DNA from: Sphingomonas sp. Leaf242
Lineage (GTDB): Bacteria > Pseudomonadota > Alphaproteobacteria > Sphingomonadales > Sphingomonadaceae
Direction of reading: 5' to 3'
NCBI RefSeq assembly: GCF_001422045.1
Contig: NZ_LMLW01000008.1
Coordinates: 669,960-733,959 of the forward strand
DNA length: 64,000 nucleotides
Every line of letters starts with the position of its first letter. Within the stretch, counting starts at the first letter, position 1. The notes under the pieces are model-generated. The model searched no databases, had not been told where the DNA came from, and saw only the letters and a list, made by a program, of their open reading frames with translations. Positions 62,201 to 64,000 of this stretch are shown piece by piece. The position numbers were made by a program, and so were the translations under genes.

Positions 62201-62236
62201 CCGCGTATCCCTTGCCGCTATCGTTGCCCACCGCGT

Positions 62237-62674
62237 ATGGCTGCTCGCATGAGCGGGCAAGCGACATTCTCCGGCCAGGCACCAGATGCCGACGGGATCG
62301 AGGCGATCGGCCGCGCGACGATCGCCAGGCTGCCCGAGCAGTTCGCCGTGCATCTCGGCGATATCGTCTTCGTGGTCGAGGAGTTCGCCGACGACGAGAC
62401 GCTGGCCGCGCTGGGGCTCGAGCATCCGCTCGAGCTGTCCGGGCTCTATCACGGCCGCCCGCTCGGCGAGAAATCGTCGATGGACTCAGGCACCATGCCC
62501 GACCGCATCGTCCTGTACCGCCGCGCGATCCTCGAGGAATGGATCGAGACCGGCGTCCGCCTCGACGACCTCGTGGCGCATGTGACGATCCACGAGATCG
62601 GCCATCATTTCGGTCTCAGCGACGATGACATGCACGCGCTGGAAGAGTCCGTGCCCGACGACAGTGGTTCATAA
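62237..62674 (+). CDS. Zincin-like metallopeptidase family protein
   Basis: A 145-residue protein of the minimal zincin family (DUF1025-type, from memory). The zinc-binding motif [18 protein letters not shown] near residues 119-136 gives HExxH plus a downstream Asp. The N-terminal half is [21 protein letters not shown] and [21 protein letters not shown] peptidase function is plausible but the substrate is unknown. ATG 62237 or ATG 62249 could be the start. It precedes ccmA by 19 bases. Confidence 0.82.
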   Translation: MAARMSGQATFSGQAPDADGIEAIGRATIARLPEQFAVHLGDIVFVVEEFADDETLAALGLEHPLELSGLYHGRPLGEKSSMDSGTMPDRIVLYRRAILEEWIETGVRLDDLVAHVTIHEIGHHFGLSDDDMHALEESVPDDSGS

Positions 62675-62693
62675 GCGCGACCGGGCGGGCGGC

Positions 62694-63266
62694 ATGACGC
62701 TCGTCTTCGACGCGGTGGCGTGCGTGCGCGGCGGGCGGCCGCTGTTCGCCGACGTGTCGTTCGCGCTCGCGCCGGGCGATGCGGCGGTCGTCACCGGGCC
62801 CAACGGGATCGGCAAGTCGAGCCTGATCCGCATCGCCGCGGGCCTGCTCGCGCCGTCCGAAGGGACGGTGTCATGCGACGCCGGGATCGCGTTGCTGACC
62901 GAGGCAAGCGCGCTCGATGTCGACCAGACGCTCGGCGCGGCGCTGCGGTTCTGGGCGACGCTCGACCGGACGCCCGATCCCACCGGCCGCGTCGCGCGTG
63001 CGATCGCCGCGCTCGACCTGACCGCGCTGTCGGACATTCCGGTACGCCTCCTGTCGACAGGCCAGCGCCGTCGTGCCGCGCTGGCACGCGTCACGGCCAG
63101 CGGCGCGCCGATCTGGTTGCTCGATGAACCCGCCAACGGGCTCGATGCCGACTCGATCGCACGGCTGCGGGCGTTGCTCGCCGAGCACCGCGCGCAAGGC
63201 GGCATCGCGCTGATCGCCACGCACGTCGCGCTCGACCTGCCGCATGCCACCGAGGTGGCATTGTGA
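62694..63266 (+). CDS. ccmA: Heme exporter ATPase CcmA
   Basis: CcmA is the ATPase of the CcmABC complex that releases heme-loaded CcmE during cytochrome c maturation. The 190-residue protein has Walker A GPNGIGKSSLIRIAAGLL, signature LSTGQRRRAALARV, Walker B IWLLDEPANGLD and the switch THVALDLP. The short length is typical of CcmA. It overlaps ccmB (GTGA) and would normally be followed by ccmB, ccmC, ccmD and ccmE; the cluster is interrupted after ccmB by an insertion sequence. Confidence 0.93.
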   Translation: MTLVFDAVACVRGGRPLFADVSFALAPGDAAVVTGPNGIGKSSLIRIAAGLLAPSEGTVSCDAGIALLTEASALDVDQTLGAALRFWATLDRTPDPTGRVARAIAALDLTALSDIPVRLLSTGQRRRAALARVTASGAPIWLLDEPANGLDADSIARLRALLAEHRAQGGIALIATHVALDLPHATEVAL

Positions 63267-63904
63267 TCGCGCTGATCCGCCGCGATCTGCGCCGCAGCGT
63301 GGCGAGCGGTGGCGCTGTCCTGGTGGTCGCGTTCTTCCTGCTGGTGGCGATTCTGTTCCCGCTCGCGATCGGCCCGGACGGTGCGCTGCTGGCGCGGATC
63401 GGTGGCGGCGTGATCTGGACTGCGGCGCTGCTGGCGGCGTTGCTGCCGGTCGAGCGGCTGATCGCGCCGGATCTCGACGCGGGCGTGTTCGATCAGCTCG
63501 CGGTACGCGGGCTGTCGATGGCCGCGGTCGCGACCGCCAAGACGATCGCGCACTGGCTGAGCTTCGGTCCACCGCTGATGCTCGCGGCGGTGATCGCCAC
63601 GGGTCTGTTCGACCTGTCGCTCGATACGCTGATCCGCGTCGAGATCGGGTTGCTGATCGGGACGCCCGGCTTGGCAGCGCTCGCCGTCGCGACGAGCGCG
63701 CTGGTCGCAGGGGTACGCGGCAGCGGCGCGGTGGTCGGGCTGGCGATGCTGCCGCTCGCCGTCCCGCTGTTGATCTTCGGGGCGGGCGCGCTCGATCCCG
63801 CAGGCGGGGCCGGCGCGATGAAACTGCTCGCCGCGGTCAGCCTCGTGCTGGTCGCAGGCGCGCCGTTCATCGCCGCCGCCGCCATTCGTGCCGCGCTGGA
63901 CTAG
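63263..63904 (+). CDS. ccmB: Heme exporter permease CcmB
   Basis: A 213-residue membrane protein with about six helices, the CcmB subunit of the heme-handling ABC complex for cytochrome c maturation. Family features include the start IALIRRDLRRSVASGGAVLV, LPVERLIAPDLDAGVFDQLA and the SGAVVGLAMLPLAVPLLIFG segment. It starts with GTG overlapping ccmA by four bases. The stop codon TAG is the last three bases of a CTAG that marks the edge of an insertion sequence. Length is close to normal, so the protein is probably complete. Confidence 0.92.
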   Translation: MIALIRRDLRRSVASGGAVLVVAFFLLVAILFPLAIGPDGALLARIGGGVIWTAALLAALLPVERLIAPDLDAGVFDQLAVRGLSMAAVATAKTIAHWLSFGPPLMLAAVIATGLFDLSLDTLIRVEIGLLIGTPGLAALAVATSALVAGVRGSGAVVGLAMLPLAVPLLIFGAGALDPAGGAGAMKLLAAVSLVLVAGAPFIAAAAIRAALD

Positions 63905-64000
63905 GGCTCAGACTCATTCACATCCAAAAGGCGACCGCTGTTGCGAGCGCGACAGCTGACAGGAAGTTAGCCGCAAGCTTGTCGTAACGGGTAGCGATGC
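63905..64000. mobile_element. End of an IS5/IS427-type insertion sequence
   Basis: Directly after the ccmB stop begins GGCTCAGACTCATTCACA, which looks like a terminal inverted repeat, followed by a transposase C-terminus on the minus strand. The junction is CTAG (63901-63904), a palindrome of the YTAR type targeted by IS5-family elements. The element continues out of the window, so its other end and target duplication cannot be checked. Confidence 0.75.
63918..64000 (-). CDS. IS5-type transposase, C-terminal end (partial)
   Basis: The minus strand encodes the last 26 residues of a transposase (IATRYDKLAANFLSAVAL then ATAVAFWM and stop), which matches the C-terminus typical of IS5/IS427-group DDE transposases (TRYDKLAxNFL pattern). 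The remainder of the gene lies beyond the window. The assignment is from memory of that tail. Confidence 0.8.
   Translation of the reverse strand, partial: IATRYDKLAANFLSAVALATAVAFWM

Overview
The window is GC-rich DNA from an alphaproteobacterium, most likely a sphingomonad (Sphingomonas or a close relative). The evidence is two large TonB-dependent receptors with sphingomonad-style N-termini, a MucR/Ros-type regulator, an ScfR-type regulator facing propionyl-CoA carboxylase, a single-domain FlgJ, and many short palindromic intergenic repeats typical of these genomes. The genus is an inference from protein style; no rRNA is present.

Layout. 1-6870: end of a flagellar operon (flgG partial, flgH, flgI, flgJ, flgK, flgL), then motA-motB behind a good sigma-54 promoter, closed by a strong terminator. 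6910-9900: a MucR-type regulator, then a chorismate-lyase-like protein and an MFS carrier. 10359-11958: a small accessory patch with a nuclease-type polymorphic toxin, its overlapping candidate immunity gene and a tRNA-Leu(CAG). 12071-20592: a complex-I-NDUFA9-like reductase, uppP, and glutamate synthase with a DUF2059 gene lying between gltD and gltB. 20836-31035: housekeeping and envelope genes (GST, csaA, OmpA lipoprotein, CNNM/CorC protein, GT39-like enzyme, HhH protein, purD, xseA, DUF2093, M23 peptidase). 31316-37703: TonB-dependent receptor, clpB, thioesterase.

37851-50188 is a coherent propionate / methylmalonyl-CoA region: an ScfR/PccR-like regulator divergent from pccB with TTTGCAAA-type sites between them, two unknown proteins, a ribbon-helix-helix protein with its own 17-bp palindrome, methylmalonyl-CoA epimerase, an enoyl-CoA hydratase-like protein, methylmalonyl-CoA mutase, a TlpA-like thioredoxin, bioB, a DUF1311 protein and pccA. 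PccA/PccB would carboxylate propionyl-CoA, the epimerase and mutase would convert the product to succinyl-CoA, and BioB would supply the biotin carried by PccA.

50701-64000: an MscS-type channel, a spore-coat-U-domain secreted protein, a sugar MFS, a second TonB-dependent receptor with a glycine-rich insert, a fused permease/substrate-binding osmoprotectant-type ABC transporter with its ATPase, an SDR, pterin dehydratase, a zincin, and ccmA-ccmB. The window ends in the 3' end of an IS5-type element sitting directly on the ccmB stop codon.

The most interesting items are the toxin-immunity pair beside the tRNA, the ribbon-helix-helix operon with its palindrome, a palindromic repeat lying in frame inside pccA, the ScfR-site region, FlgH without its lipobox cysteine, and the IS junction at ccmB. 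No CRISPR array, prophage or complete IS was seen.
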